This document shows positions 7,823 to 15,992 of a DNA stretch of 64,000 nt, piece by piece. A model generated the notes under the pieces. It searched no databases, had not been told where the DNA came from, and saw only the letters and a program-made list of their open reading frames with translations. The stretch is from the NCBI RefSeq assembly GCF_039613825.1, contig NZ_CP154826.1:2728001-2792000 (forward strand). The letters are read 5' to 3'. How positions within the stretch are numbered: the first letter of the stretch is position 1; each line of letters starts with the position of its first letter. The DNA comes from Diaminobutyricibacter sp. McL0608 (GTDB taxonomy: Bacteria > Actinomycetota > Actinomycetes > Actinomycetales > Microbacteriaceae). The position numbers and the translations under genes were made by a program.

Positions 7823-8727
7823 CCACCACCACCTCCATCGCCCCGGCCATCCGTGTCGACGGACTCACCAAGCGTTTCGGTTCGTTCACGGCTGTCGACG
7901 ACGTCAGCTTCACCGTGAAACCGAACCGCATCTACGGCCTCCTCGGCCGCAACGGCGCCGGCAAGACCACGATCATGCAGCTGCTCACCGGCCAGGACTT
8001 CGCAACCCGCGGCGAGATCGCCGTCTTCGGGGAGAAGCCGGCCGAGAACGCGCGGATCCTGCAGAACGTGTGCTTCATCAAAGAGAGCCAGCGGTACCCC
8101 GACGACTACATGCCCAAGCACGTGTTCCGCGCCGCACCCTGGTTCTTCGAGAACTGGGACGCCGAATTCGCCGACCGCCTCATCGACGACTTCCGACTCC
8201 CGCTGAACCGGCGCATCAAGAAGCTGTCGCGAGGCCAGCTGTCGGCGGTGGGCGTGATCGTGGGCCTCGCGTCCCGGGCACCGCTCACGTTCTTCGACGA
8301 GCCGTACCTGGGGCTGGATGCCGTGGCCAGGCAGAACTTCTACGACCGCCTCCTCGAGGACTACTCCGAGCATCCGCGCACGGTCGTGCTCTCGACGCAC
8401 CTGATCGACGAAGTCGCGAATCTGCTCGAACACGTGCTCGTCATCGATCAGGGGCGCATCATCATCGACGACGAGGCAGACGCTGTCCGCGGATCGGCGA
8501 CGACGGTCGTCGGATCGCGCACCGCCGTCGACGCGTTCGCCGTCGGTCGCGAAGTGCTGCACCGTGAAGGTATCGGCGGTCTCGCATCCGTCACACTCGG
8601 CGCGCTGAGCCGCAGCGAGCGCGCGGAAGCCCTCGCTGCGGGACTCGAACTCTCACCTGTGTCACTGCAGCAACTCATCGTCCGCAAGACCAACGTCCAG
8701 GCGACAGAATTCGAGCAGAGCGCATGA
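7819..8727 (+). CDS. ABC transporter ATP-binding protein
   Basis: A 302-residue ATPase with Walker A GRNGAGKTT (about 45-53), signature LSRGQL (about 136-141), Walker B LTFFDEPYLGLD (about 155-166) and the switch His in VLSTHL (about 194). The C-terminal 80 residues are a regulatory extension common in YtrB/BcrA-like exporters. With the permease encoded next it should form an exporter of the type linked to envelope stress or peptide antibiotics; the substrate is unknown. It overlaps both neighbours by four bases, so the three genes are translationally coupled. Confidence 0.9.
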   Translation: MTTTTSIAPAIRVDGLTKRFGSFTAVDDVSFTVKPNRIYGLLGRNGAGKTTIMQLLTGQDFATRGEIAVFGEKPAENARILQNVCFIKESQRYPDDYMPKHVFRAAPWFFENWDAEFADRLIDDFRLPLNRRIKKLSRGQLSAVGVIVGLASRAPLTFFDEPYLGLDAVARQNFYDRLLEDYSEHPRTVVLSTHLIDEVANLLEHVLVIDQGRIIIDDEADAVRGSATTVVGSRTAVDAFAVGREVLHREGIGGLASVTLGALSRSERAEALAAGLELSPVSLQQLIVRKTNVQATEFEQSA

Positions 8728-9497
8728 CCACCTACACCGCCGACCAGGCCGTCGTCAGGACGACCCCCGCATCCGGCCGCCGCATCTGGCGCATCGTCCG
8801 CCTGAACCTGGTCAACAAGATGACCACGATCTGGCTGCCCATCATCATCATGTCGTTCATCTGGATCGTGAACTACGCGATCTGGTGGATCATCTGGTCC
8901 GCAACCGCGCCGGCCGACCGCGCAGAGACGCTCGACCACACCCAGTACAGCGGGGCGGGCTTCTACATCTTCGTGTACATGCTGGTGCTCGGTGTGACGA
9001 TCTTCGCCATGACGTTCCCGTTCGCGCTCGGTTTCAGCGTGACGCGACGGGACTTCTACCTCGGCACCTCGCTGACCTTCGGTCTGCTCGCGGCCGGATA
9101 CTCGATCGCGTTCACGATCTTGGCGTACGTCGAGGAGTGGACGAACGGATGGGGACTCGGCGGCCACCTGTTCACCTCGATCTACTTCGGCGACACGCTG
9201 TGGGAGCGGCTCTTCACCGTGTTCGTGGGGCTGCTGTTCTGCTTCTTCGTCGGCTCGACGAGCGCGATCATCTTCACTCGCTGGAAGGTGAACGGGCTGC
9301 TGACCGCCGCCGCGATCCTGGTGATCATCCTGCTCGGCTCGGTCGCCCTCGTCACCTTCACGGACAACTGGGGCGCCGTCGGGTCCTGGTTCGTCGCGAC
9401 CGGCACGACGGGCGTGGTCGCCTGGCTCCTCGTGCCGACGGCGATCGGTGCCATCGCCGGGTTCTTCCTGCTGCGGCGCGCGACGCCCAAGTCCTGA
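8724..9497 (+). CDS. ABC-2-like permease of the GntR-linked exporter
   Basis: A 257-residue membrane protein with about six hydrophobic segments (near 36-56, 76-100, 110-135, 160-178, 188-212 and 222-246) and a charged N-terminus, encoded four bases inside the end of the ATPase gene. The pattern matches permeases of YtrA-regulated exporters. A long hairpin at 9516-9572 starts 18 bases after its stop and ends the operon. Confidence 0.8.
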   Translation: MTTYTADQAVVRTTPASGRRIWRIVRLNLVNKMTTIWLPIIIMSFIWIVNYAIWWIIWSATAPADRAETLDHTQYSGAGFYIFVYMLVLGVTIFAMTFPFALGFSVTRRDFYLGTSLTFGLLAAGYSIAFTILAYVEEWTNGWGLGGHLFTSIYFGDTLWERLFTVFVGLLFCFFVGSTSAIIFTRWKVNGLLTAAAILVIILLGSVALVTFTDNWGAVGSWFVATGTTGVVAWLLVPTAIGAIAGFFLLRRATPKS

Positions 9498-9515
9498 CCC
9501 GGGTCGCTCGCTCGG

Positions 9516-9572
9516 CGAGCACAGGAAAAGGTGGCCAAAGATGTGGTTCTTGGCCGCCTTTTCCTGTGCTCG
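9516..9572. terminator. Long two-way terminator hairpin
   Basis: Arms CGAGCACAGGAAAAGG (9516-9531) and its exact complement (9557-9572), 16 bases each, continue after one mismatch into GGCCAA/TTGGCC around a small loop. The A-run on one side and T-run on the other let it act for both the permease gene and the convergent gene ending at 9573, whose stop codon abuts the stem. Confidence 0.8.
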
Positions 9573-9938
9573 CTATTCGACGCGGGCGGCGAGGTCGGTG
9601 AGGAGCTGCTGGAAGGCGGCGGGGGCGTCTGCGATGACGGAGCGGCCGGTGATCGCGCCCGCCCAGTGTGCGGTCTGCGCGACGTTGATGAGTTCGTGTT
9701 CGACACGGCTGCCCTGCTCGTCCGGCAGCACACGGTATTCGCCGCGGTACCACCAGCCGCCCTGGAGGATGAGTGTGCGCGTGTCGTCATCGCGGAGGAA
9801 GAGGGTCACCTGGCCCTCCTGGGGGGTGACGAGTTCGGCGAGCGTGGCGAAGGTGGTGTCCACGTCGGCGTGCACGACCCCGGCCAGTGCCAGCAGCGGG
9901 GTGTGCTTCGCGGGCCGTTCGAGTGACGCTTCCTGCAT
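9573..9938 (-). CDS. SRPBCC-like small protein
   Basis: A 121-residue protein with the strand pattern of START/SRPBCC (polyketide-cyclase-like) domains: ADVDTTFATLAEL near the start, a middle with successive strands (TLILQGGWWYRGEYRVL), HELINVAQTAHW, and a closing helix (AAFQQLLTDLAARV). Such domains bind hydrophobic ligands. No catalytic residue can be named. It stands alone on the minus strand, convergent with the ABC operon. Confidence 0.65.
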   Translation of the reverse strand: MQEASLERPAKHTPLLALAGVVHADVDTTFATLAELVTPQEGQVTLFLRDDDTRTLILQGGWWYRGEYRVLPDEQGSRVEHELINVAQTAHWAGAITGRSVIADAPAAFQQLLTDLAARVE

Positions 9939-9977
9939 CCCCCGATGCTACGTCAGCTCAACGCAGCGCCGAGCGCC

Positions 9978-10130
9978 ACCGCGGCACCAGCGAAGCGAAG
10001 GGCCGCAGCGAAGCCACGCGGCGCCGGGCGGCCCGAAGGACAACCCGCGGCACCAGCGAAGGGAAGGGCCGTCGCGCCGGGCCGCAGCGAAGCCACGCGG
10101 CGCCGGGCGAGGACCGGCGACGCCAATAAA
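9978..10130 (+). repeat. Intergenic repeat cluster (two units)
   Basis: Most of the gene-free stretch 9939-10309 is this cluster. Both units begin GCGGCACCAGCGAAG, at about 9981 and 10048. Both contain the block GGGCCGCAGCGAAGCC running on through GCGGCGCCGGGCG (10000-10030 and 10078-10110). The second unit continues to GACGCCAATAAA at 10130. An inverted relative lies at 18959-19022. A terminator follows directly at 10136. The rest of the stretch (10171-10309) shows nothing I can assign. Confidence 0.7.
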
Positions 10131-10135
10131 TGGAC

Positions 10136-10172
10136 GAGACCGGCAGGTCTCGTCCCTGCCGGTCTCGGTTTT
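10136..10172. terminator. Rho-independent terminator next to the repeat cluster
   Basis: Arms GAGACCGGCAGG (10136-10147) and CCTGCCGGTCTC (10155-10166) around a 7-base loop, followed by GGTTTTC. No plus-strand gene ends nearby, so it may belong to the repeat or guard the minus-strand genes on either side. Confidence 0.65.
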
Positions 10173-10309
10173 CGCATCTGCCTCGCCACGATCCGATTGC
10201 TTTCTTTCCCGAGCATCCGGACCGTCGATGACGTCGATCTCAATCTAGGTCGGTTGCGAGCGCGCGGACGAAACCCCCATCGTTTCCGAAACCGGGTGAA
10301 AGGCAACGC

Positions 10310-10744
10310 TCAGGTTTCGGGTTCGCCGCGTTCTTCGAAGAGGGTGATGTGGAGTCCTGCTGGGGCGTCGAGTCGTGCATTGAGCGACTGCCAGGGCGTG
10401 ACTGTGGGCGGCGCGACGAGGTCGGCACCCGCCTCGACGAGGGCGTCGGTCGCGGCGACCGTGTCGTCGACTTCAAAGGCGAGTCGGATGTGCGGTGCGA
10501 CCTGGCGGCCGACTTCCACGTCGTCGATCATACGTTTCTGGGCCGGGTTCGCGATTTCGAGCGTGGCGCGTCCCGCATCGAGGATCGTGACCTGCGCGCC
10601 TCCGTCACCCGAGTAGGACTCCTGCTCGGCGAGTCCGAGCACGTCGCGGTAGAACGCGAGCGCTGCCCCGTAGTCGTCCGCCTCGACGACGACGCGAAGC
10701 TGCCTCACGCGGGGCTTGCCTTCGTTCGCGACCGGTTCATCCAT
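10310..10744 (-). CDS. VOC-family (glyoxalase/bleomycin-resistance-like) protein
   Basis: A 144-residue protein of two beta-alpha-beta-beta-beta modules: LRVVVEADDYGAALAFYRDVLGL near 21-43 and IRLAFEVDDTVAATDALVEAG near 90-110, ending in GLHITLFEE. The start LRVVVEADD carries no His ligand, so it may bind rather than turn over a substrate. It is probably co-transcribed with the membrane-protein gene 27 bases upstream, with its own ribosome site (GGGAGGAGCGG) before ATG 10744. Confidence 0.85.
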   Translation of the reverse strand: MDEPVANEGKPRVRQLRVVVEADDYGAALAFYRDVLGLAEQESYSGDGGAQVTILDAGRATLEIANPAQKRMIDDVEVGRQVAPHIRLAFEVDDTVAATDALVEAGADLVAPPTVTPWQSLNARLDAPAGLHITLFEERGEPET

Positions 10745-10771
10745 GACTCCGCTCCTCCCGGCTCGCGCCGC

Positions 10772-11320
10772 TCAGAATTTGCGGGTGAAGGGCATCGGCT
10801 TGCGCATCCGGATCAGCAGCAGCAGCGGCACGAGGACATACGGGCCGTTGTACAGCAGGAAGATGATCGGCTGCGGCGTGCGCTGTGCGGCGTCGCCGAA
10901 GAATTCGACCCCGAAGATCGGGATGGCGGTCAGGCTGATGATCATGGTCGCGTAGATCACGCTCGGCAGCTGGATCCAGTTGTAACCCCTGACCAGGCAG
11001 ATGTTGAGCAGCACGTAGAACGGCAGGTAGATGAAGGCCGATGTGCCCGTGATGAACCGCAGCCAGATCGGCGGATTCTCGTAGAGCGGGTCGTACTGCG
11101 AGGAGTACGTGTAGTTCCACTGCGCGAACAGGTTGTGGGTGGTCGCGGTCTGCGGAATGCCCAGGGTCGGGATGGCGTCGCTGATGATGCAGGTGACGAT
11201 GAACAGCGAGAAGATCACCAGGAAGAAGATGTCGATCGGACGCTGGCGCAACGTAAGGTTCGCCGGGGCGGCGGCAGCGGATGCGGTTGCCTTGTCGTTC
11301 TGTGAAGTCACGGTGGTCAC
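10772..11320 (-). CDS. EXPERA-domain membrane protein (TMEM97/sigma-2-receptor-like)
   Basis: A 182-residue, four-helix membrane protein. Several segments line up with the EXPERA family (emopamil-binding protein, TM6SF, TMEM97): DIFFLVIFSLFIVTCIISD, then DPLYENPPIWLRF, IYLPFYVLLN, RGYNWIQLPSVIY, and the ending YNGPYVLVPLLLLIRM. The eukaryotic proteins are sterol isomerases or sterol-binding receptors. The bacterial role is unknown; a lipid or isoprenoid ligand is inference. GTG 11320 fits a leaderless promoter (TATTGT at 11328-11333); an in-frame TTG at 11338 is the alternative. The VOC gene follows in the same direction. Confidence 0.7.
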   Translation of the reverse strand: MTTVTSQNDKATASAAAAPANLTLRQRPIDIFFLVIFSLFIVTCIISDAIPTLGIPQTATTHNLFAQWNYTYSSQYDPLYENPPIWLRFITGTSAFIYLPFYVLLNICLVRGYNWIQLPSVIYATMIISLTAIPIFGVEFFGDAAQRTPQPIIFLLYNGPYVLVPLLLLIRMRKPMPFTRKF

Positions 11321-11396
11321 GAACGACACAATAGTCAATTCGCAAGCGGTTGCCGGCTAAGGCGCGGGCGCGGGCAGTGAAGAGACGACCCCCGGC

Positions 11397-12458
11397 TCAG
11401 CTGTTGCCTTGCGTGTAGCCGTTGTTCGTGAGCACCGCGCGTGCGAGTGCGACCAGCTGAGCGTCGGTCGCACCCGTTGCCCCGACCTGCACCCAGCCAT
11501 CCGCTGCGATCACGTTCAACTTGCCGTCCCGCGTGAAGAAGGCGGAATCACCGAGACCTGAGATGTTCCGTGCGACGTTCGTCCTGACCTGCGTCGCGTA
11601 GACGGCTCCCCCTGGGAGCACGACGACGCTGACGCTTGCATTCGAACTCGTATCCGAGTCCCAGATGCAGTTGTACCCGCCGACCTGGCGGTCCGTGTTG
11701 AACAGTGAGCTCGAGTATTCGCCATCGTCGGACTTCACCGCGCGAGCATCGGCCAGCCCGACGGTCGCTGCCAGCTGCTCGGCCGTGGCCAGACCATCGC
11801 AGTCCGTGGTGCCGCGAAGGTCGGGGATCGGCTTCCACATCGGGTCCGGCGCGGCCAGACTCGATACGACGCCGTAGACGCGCTCGAGCAGCGACTGCGC
11901 TGCCGTGGCCTGTGTCTTTATCGGGGCCATGTGGGCGATGAATCCGCTTGCTCCGTAGTCGTCGGTGAGGAAGACGAACCCGTCCGCCGAGCCTTTTGCG
12001 CCCATCAGGTACGTGTCCGGTCCGACCGTCGACGGGGTCCCGCCACCGGATTCACCGCTGAGGAACGACTGGAATTCGTCGCGCGTCGCGTTCGGCGCAA
12101 TCGTCACCAGTACCGTCACCGAGTCCGCGGCACTTGCCGTGCTTTGGTTCGACCACTCGCACTGGAGCGATCCGATTCTGGCGCTGCCATAGGACGCGGC
12201 AGAGGTCGTGTGTTCCCAGGCAACCGGCGACAGGCTCACTCCGGTCACCTGCTCGATCGTCGCGGTGGACACCAATTCGGCGCAGGTGGCATGCACCCGC
12301 ACGGTCGGCCCCGTCGCTGCCGGGGTGGGCGTGGGCGTCGGGCTGGGAGCCGCCACAATGGGCGCGCTCGTGTGCGGCGCCACTGGTGCTGAGCATCCCG
12401 CCAGCATCGCAATCGAAGCCACCGCCATGATCACGGCGATGACGCGCCCGTGCTTCAT
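11397..12458 (-). CDS. Secreted lipoprotein, unknown function
   Basis: A 353-residue protein. A basic start (MKHGRV) and hydrophobic helix end in the lipobox LAGCS, giving lipidation on Cys near residue 22 and anchoring on the outer face of the membrane. A Thr/Pro linker (SPTPTPTPA) follows. Two similar halves each hold paired Cys (ATCAEL...LQCEW and TTDCDG...YNCIW) and strand-rich sequence, reminiscent of DUF3558-type lipoproteins. ATG 12458 is preceded by GGGGGGA at ideal spacing, so the in-frame start eight codons earlier is rejected. Confidence 0.75.
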   Translation of the reverse strand: MKHGRVIAVIMAVASIAMLAGCSAPVAPHTSAPIVAAPSPTPTPTPAATGPTVRVHATCAELVSTATIEQVTGVSLSPVAWEHTTSAASYGSARIGSLQCEWSNQSTASAADSVTVLVTIAPNATRDEFQSFLSGESGGGTPSTVGPDTYLMGAKGSADGFVFLTDDYGASGFIAHMAPIKTQATAAQSLLERVYGVVSSLAAPDPMWKPIPDLRGTTDCDGLATAEQLAATVGLADARAVKSDDGEYSSSLFNTDRQVGGYNCIWDSDTSSNASVSVVVLPGGAVYATQVRTNVARNISGLGDSAFFTRDGKLNVIAADGWVQVGATGATDAQLVALARAVLTNNGYTQGNS

Positions 12459-12546
12459 ATTCCCCCCTGAGCATGTGTCCATCCGGGACCCATTAGCGGG
12501 ACTCTAGCCGACCGCGACCACCGTCACTACGAGGGATGCGAAACCG

Positions 12547-13128
12547 TTATTTGAGGGATTTCTGCATGAGCACGGTGCCGAGCCAGCGGTCGAACTTGTA
12601 GCCGACCCGGCCCATTTCGCCGATCTTGGTGAAGCCGAAGTTCTCGTGCATCTTGATCGACGCTTCGGCGCCCCTGTCGGCGATGACCGCGATCATCTCT
12701 TTCAGTCCCGCTGCCTTCGACTTGTCGATCAGCGCCTGCATGAGCACGGGCCCGAGGCCCTTGCCGGTGGACGCGGCGCCCAGGTAGATGGAGTTCTCCA
12801 CGGTGAACCGGTATGCGCGCTTCTGCTTCCACGGCGAGACCAGGGCATAGCCCAGGATCTGCCCGTTCGGCGACACCGCGACGATGAACGGCATGTTGAG
12901 TTTCTGGAGGTAGGCGAACTTCGACTTCCATTCGCGCAGGGTCATCGCGTCTTCGTCGAAGGTCACGGTGCTGTTGGCGACGTAGTGGTTGTAGATCTCG
13001 CGCACCCACGGGAGGTCGGCTGCGACCGCATCCCGGATCGAATACTCGAACGGGGTCTCTTCGGGCGCAGGCTTGCGCAGGTGACGTGGCAGTTCACGTC
13101 GGGTCTCGTATTCCTCCTCAAGCACCAT
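12547..13128 (-). CDS. GNAT acetyltransferase, phosphinothricin-acetyltransferase type
   Basis: A 193-residue GNAT. After a charged N-terminal extension of about 28 residues, the fold begins YSIRDAVAADLPWVREIYNHYV with the VREIYNHYV signature of Pat/Bar/YncA enzymes. The acetyl-CoA loop is near AASTGKGLGPVLMQALI (Q/RxxGxG/A variant), and HENFGFTKIG is the usual end. Members N-acetylate phosphinothricin, methionine sulfone or related amines. A minus-strand TAAACT (13132-13137) plus six bases points to GTG 13125, one codon inside the annotated ATG 13128; either is possible. Confidence 0.85.
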   Translation of the reverse strand: MVLEEEYETRRELPRHLRKPAPEETPFEYSIRDAVAADLPWVREIYNHYVANSTVTFDEDAMTLREWKSKFAYLQKLNMPFIVAVSPNGQILGYALVSPWKQKRAYRFTVENSIYLGAASTGKGLGPVLMQALIDKSKAAGLKEMIAVIADRGAEASIKMHENFGFTKIGEMGRVGYKFDRWLGTVLMQKSLK

Positions 13129-13181
13129 GCGAGTTTACGCCAGCCCTGTTTCGGCCACGTAAACGCTCCGTGGGCGAAGGA

Positions 13182-13877
13182 TCAGGCTTCGAGATCCCAG
13201 TCGACCGGCTGGGCGCCGAGACGCGTGAGCAGTTCGTTCGCCCGCGAGAACGGGCGCGAACCGAAGAATCCGCGGGATGCGGAGAGCGGGCTCGGATGCG
13301 CGGACTCGATCACCGGCGTGGCACCCAGCATCGGTTTCAGTGTTCCCGCGTCGCGTCCCCACAGGATGGCGACGAACGGCTTGTCCCGGGCGACGAGGGT
13401 GCGGATGGCGTGATCGGTGACCTGTTCCCACCCTTTTCCGCGGTGAGACGCCGGCTCCCCCGGTCGCACCGTGAGCACGCGGTTCAGCAGCATGACGCCG
13501 TGCCGGCTCCACGACGTGAGGTCGCCATGTGCGGGCGGAGTGAGTCCCAGGTCGGACCGCAGCTCGGTGTAGATGTTCTGCAGGCTGCGCGGCAGCGGGC
13601 GCACGTGGCGCTCCACCGCGAACGAGAGGCCGATCGGGTGACCGGGTGTCGGGTACGGGTCCTGCCCCACGATCAGCACGCGCACGTCGTCGAGCGGCGC
13701 GGCGAAAGCGCGGAGCACGTTCTGACCCGCCGGAAGGTAGCCGCGGCCGGCCGCGGTCTCGGCGCGAAGAAAGTCGCCCATCGCCGCGACGTTCGCAGCG
13801 ACCGGCTCCAGTGCACGCGACCAGCCGAGATCCATCGAGCCGTCGGCCGCGAGCTCCGCGAGACTCTTGGGCACCAC
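13182..13877 (-). CDS. ung: Uracil-DNA glycosylase
   Basis: A 231-residue family-1 UDG that removes uracil from DNA as the first step of base excision repair. The water-activating loop is [16 protein letters not shown], with the key Asp. The DNA-intercalating end is [17 protein letters not shown], carrying the catalytic His. [13 protein letters not shown] is the Pro-rich loop. Length and motifs are typical. It ends convergent to the GNAT region and starts just after the phosphoribosyltransferase stop (three bases), so the two are probably co-transcribed. Confidence 0.97.
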   Translation of the reverse strand: MVPKSLAELAADGSMDLGWSRALEPVAANVAAMGDFLRAETAAGRGYLPAGQNVLRAFAAPLDDVRVLIVGQDPYPTPGHPIGLSFAVERHVRPLPRSLQNIYTELRSDLGLTPPAHGDLTSWSRHGVMLLNRVLTVRPGEPASHRGKGWEQVTDHAIRTLVARDKPFVAILWGRDAGTLKPMLGATPVIESAHPSPLSASRGFFGSRPFSRANELLTRLGAQPVDWDLEA

Positions 13878-13880
13878 GCG

Positions 13881-14405
13881 CTAAGCCCCGGCTGCGGCCG
13901 TCACCGGCGGCAGCGCCGACCAGGGGAACGTGATCCAGCGCGCGGTGCGGCGCCAGAAGAAGTCGGGCTCGAGGACGGTTCGCGGCTTCGTGTAGAGGCA
14001 AGCGGTGCGCACGACCGCTCCGCTCGCTTCGATCAGCTCGACGACCATGGCGAGCGTGCGCCCCGAATCCGACACGTCGTCGACGAGGAGCACCCGCTTG
14101 GCGTCCAGTGCGGTCTTGTCGATCATCGGCGGGAGCACCACCGGTTCGGGCAGACGCGAGTCCACTCCGGTGTAGAACTCGACGTTGAGCGCTCCGCACG
14201 ATTTGATGCCGAGCGCGTAGGACATGGCACCGCCGAGAAGCAGCCCTCCTCGCGCGATCGCCACCACCAGATCGGGCTGGAATCCGCTCTCCACGACCTC
14301 GGAGGAGAGGTGCCGTGCGGCCTCCCCGAACTCGAGCCAGCCGAGCACTTCGCGTTCGGTCTCGGCGAGGACGGCGGTTCCGGAATCGTCGATGTCGGTG
14401 GCCAT
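13881..14405 (-). CDS. Phosphoribosyltransferase-domain protein
   Basis: A 174-residue type I PRTase fold. The PRPP-binding loop is VLLVDDVSDSGRTLAMV, and an early Arg-Gly loop (VVAIARGGLLLGGAMS) binds pyrophosphate. It resembles xanthine/hypoxanthine-guanine PRTases that salvage bases, but the base specificity is not evident. ATG 14405 is fixed by TACGGT (14412-14417) plus six bases; the start 19 codons upstream would overlap the divergent MFS gene. Likely in one transcript with ung. Confidence 0.85.
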   Translation of the reverse strand: MATDIDDSGTAVLAETEREVLGWLEFGEAARHLSSEVVESGFQPDLVVAIARGGLLLGGAMSYALGIKSCGALNVEFYTGVDSRLPEPVVLPPMIDKTALDAKRVLLVDDVSDSGRTLAMVVELIEASGAVVRTACLYTKPRTVLEPDFFWRRTARWITFPWSALPPVTAAAGA

Positions 14406-14411
14406 CCATCT

Positions 14412-14446
14412 ACCGTACTCGGAGTGCGCCGCCGTGCTGTTAGCAT
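14412..14446. promoter_or_regulatory. Divergent leaderless promoters (PRTase / MFS pump)
   Basis: The minus-strand TACGGT (14412-14417) is six bases from ATG 14405. The plus-strand TAGCAT (14441-14446) is six bases from ATG 14453. No ribosome site is present for either gene, which supports leaderless translation on both sides of a 47-base gap. Confidence 0.6.
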
Positions 14447-14452
14447 CCTCGA

Positions 14453-15943
14453 ATGACGTCATCGAAGACGGGTGCCCGAACCCGCACGAGCCGCACGATC
14501 GGCATCACCGCCGGCCTGATCGGGTGGCTGTTCCTGGTCGAGATCACGAGCGGGATCCTGCAGGGCTATTACGTGCCGCTCATCTCCGACATCGTCAAGC
14601 ACCTGGGCATCCACGACGCCGACTACAACTGGTTCGAGGCGGCCCAGCTTCTGCTCTCCGCGCTCGTCGTCCCGGTGCTCGCGAAGCTGGGCGACATGTT
14701 CGGCCACAAGCGCATCCTTCTCGTCGCGACGGTGCTCACGGCGTTGGCGTCGTGGGGCATCGCGTTCGCCGGGAACTTCACCGGGTACCTCGTCGCCTTC
14801 GCCCTGCAGGGTTTCTACACCGTGTGGCTTCCGTTGGAGATCGCCCTCATCTTCGATCGCGGGCGCCGCACCGGCACCGCGGCGTCCAGGACACGCCGTG
14901 CGGCCGGGCTCCTGGTGGTCGCACTCGAGGTCGGCGCGATCATGGGCGCCCTCGCCGCGGGAAGGCTGTTCACGGCGTTCGGCGAGAACCTGCAGCTCAC
15001 CCTGATCGTCCCGGCGATCGCCGTCTCGCTCGTCTTCTTCGCGATCTGGTTCGGCGTGCCGGAATCGGAGCCCATGCCGGGCAAGCGTCGACTCGATGTC
15101 GCCGGCTTCACCATGCTGACGCTGTCGCTGCTGCTGATCACCTCGGGCCTCACCTTCCTGCGCATCAACGGCCCGGGTGCGTTCTGGGTCTGGGCGCTCA
15201 TCGTCGTGGGAGTCGCGGTCATCGTGCCGTTCGTGCGCTATGAGTTGAGACAGGACGATCCGGCGATCGACATCCGGGTGTTCCGGCAGCCGAACATGTG
15301 GCCGGTGCAGCTGACCGCCGGCCTCATCGGGATCAGCCTGCTCGGCGCGCAGGCGCCCCTGAGCACCTTCGCGGGCACGGATCCCAAGAACGGATACGGG
15401 CTCGGACTCGATGCGAGCGACCGGTCGACCCTGATCGGCGTCTACCTCGTCTCGATGATCATCGGCGCCGTCCTCTTCCCGCTGGTCTCGCGCTGGACGA
15501 AGCCGCGGGTGGCGCTGATCGGCGCATCGTTCCTGGTCGCGATCGGCTACCTCTTGTTCCTGCCGTTCCACCAGGAGACCTGGCAGGTGATGACGAACAT
15601 GGCGATCGCGGGCATCGGGTCCGGTGCCCTCGTCGGCGCACTCCCGGCTGCGGCGGCAGCCGCAGCGCCACGCGGTCAGACCGGCATCGCCGCAGCCCTG
15701 ACCAACACCACCAAGACCATCGGCGGATCGTTCGCCTCCGCCGTGTTCGGTGTCGTTCTGCTCACCGGCGCCACGGCGGTCACGGCGACGGCCGCGAGCC
15801 TTTTCGGCTACATGCTGGTGTGGACGATCTGCGGGATCGGCGCCCTCGTCGCGGCCGTGCTGCTGTTCTTCGTGCCGAAGCTCGCTTTCGCGGACACCGC
15901 GCCGGAGGAAGGCGTCGCCGAGGTTCCGACTCCGGTCGGCTGA
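14453..15943 (+). CDS. MFS transporter, DHA2-like drug efflux
   Basis: A 496-residue membrane protein with about 14 hydrophobic helices, the number of DHA2 (EmrB/QacA) drug:H+ antiporters. The loop LAKLGDMFGHKRILL (about 79-93) is the conserved MFS motif between helices 2 and 3. A second GD/K-rich loop (WTKPRVALIG) follows the mid-protein halves. The substrate is unknown. The start is set by a leaderless promoter. Confidence 0.88.
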   Translation: MTSSKTGARTRTSRTIGITAGLIGWLFLVEITSGILQGYYVPLISDIVKHLGIHDADYNWFEAAQLLLSALVVPVLAKLGDMFGHKRILLVATVLTALASWGIAFAGNFTGYLVAFALQGFYTVWLPLEIALIFDRGRRTGTAASRTRRAAGLLVVALEVGAIMGALAAGRLFTAFGENLQLTLIVPAIAVSLVFFAIWFGVPESEPMPGKRRLDVAGFTMLTLSLLLITSGLTFLRINGPGAFWVWALIVVGVAVIVPFVRYELRQDDPAIDIRVFRQPNMWPVQLTAGLIGISLLGAQAPLSTFAGTDPKNGYGLGLDASDRSTLIGVYLVSMIIGAVLFPLVSRWTKPRVALIGASFLVAIGYLLFLPFHQETWQVMTNMAIAGIGSGALVGALPAAAAAAAPRGQTGIAAALTNTTKTIGGSFASAVFGVVLLTGATAVTATAASLFGYMLVWTICGIGALVAAVLLFFVPKLAFADTAPEEGVAEVPTPVG

Positions 15944-15992
15944 GGCAGGCGGATGCGAGGCAGGCGGATGCTCCGTTCCGGATGCGCGGGGC

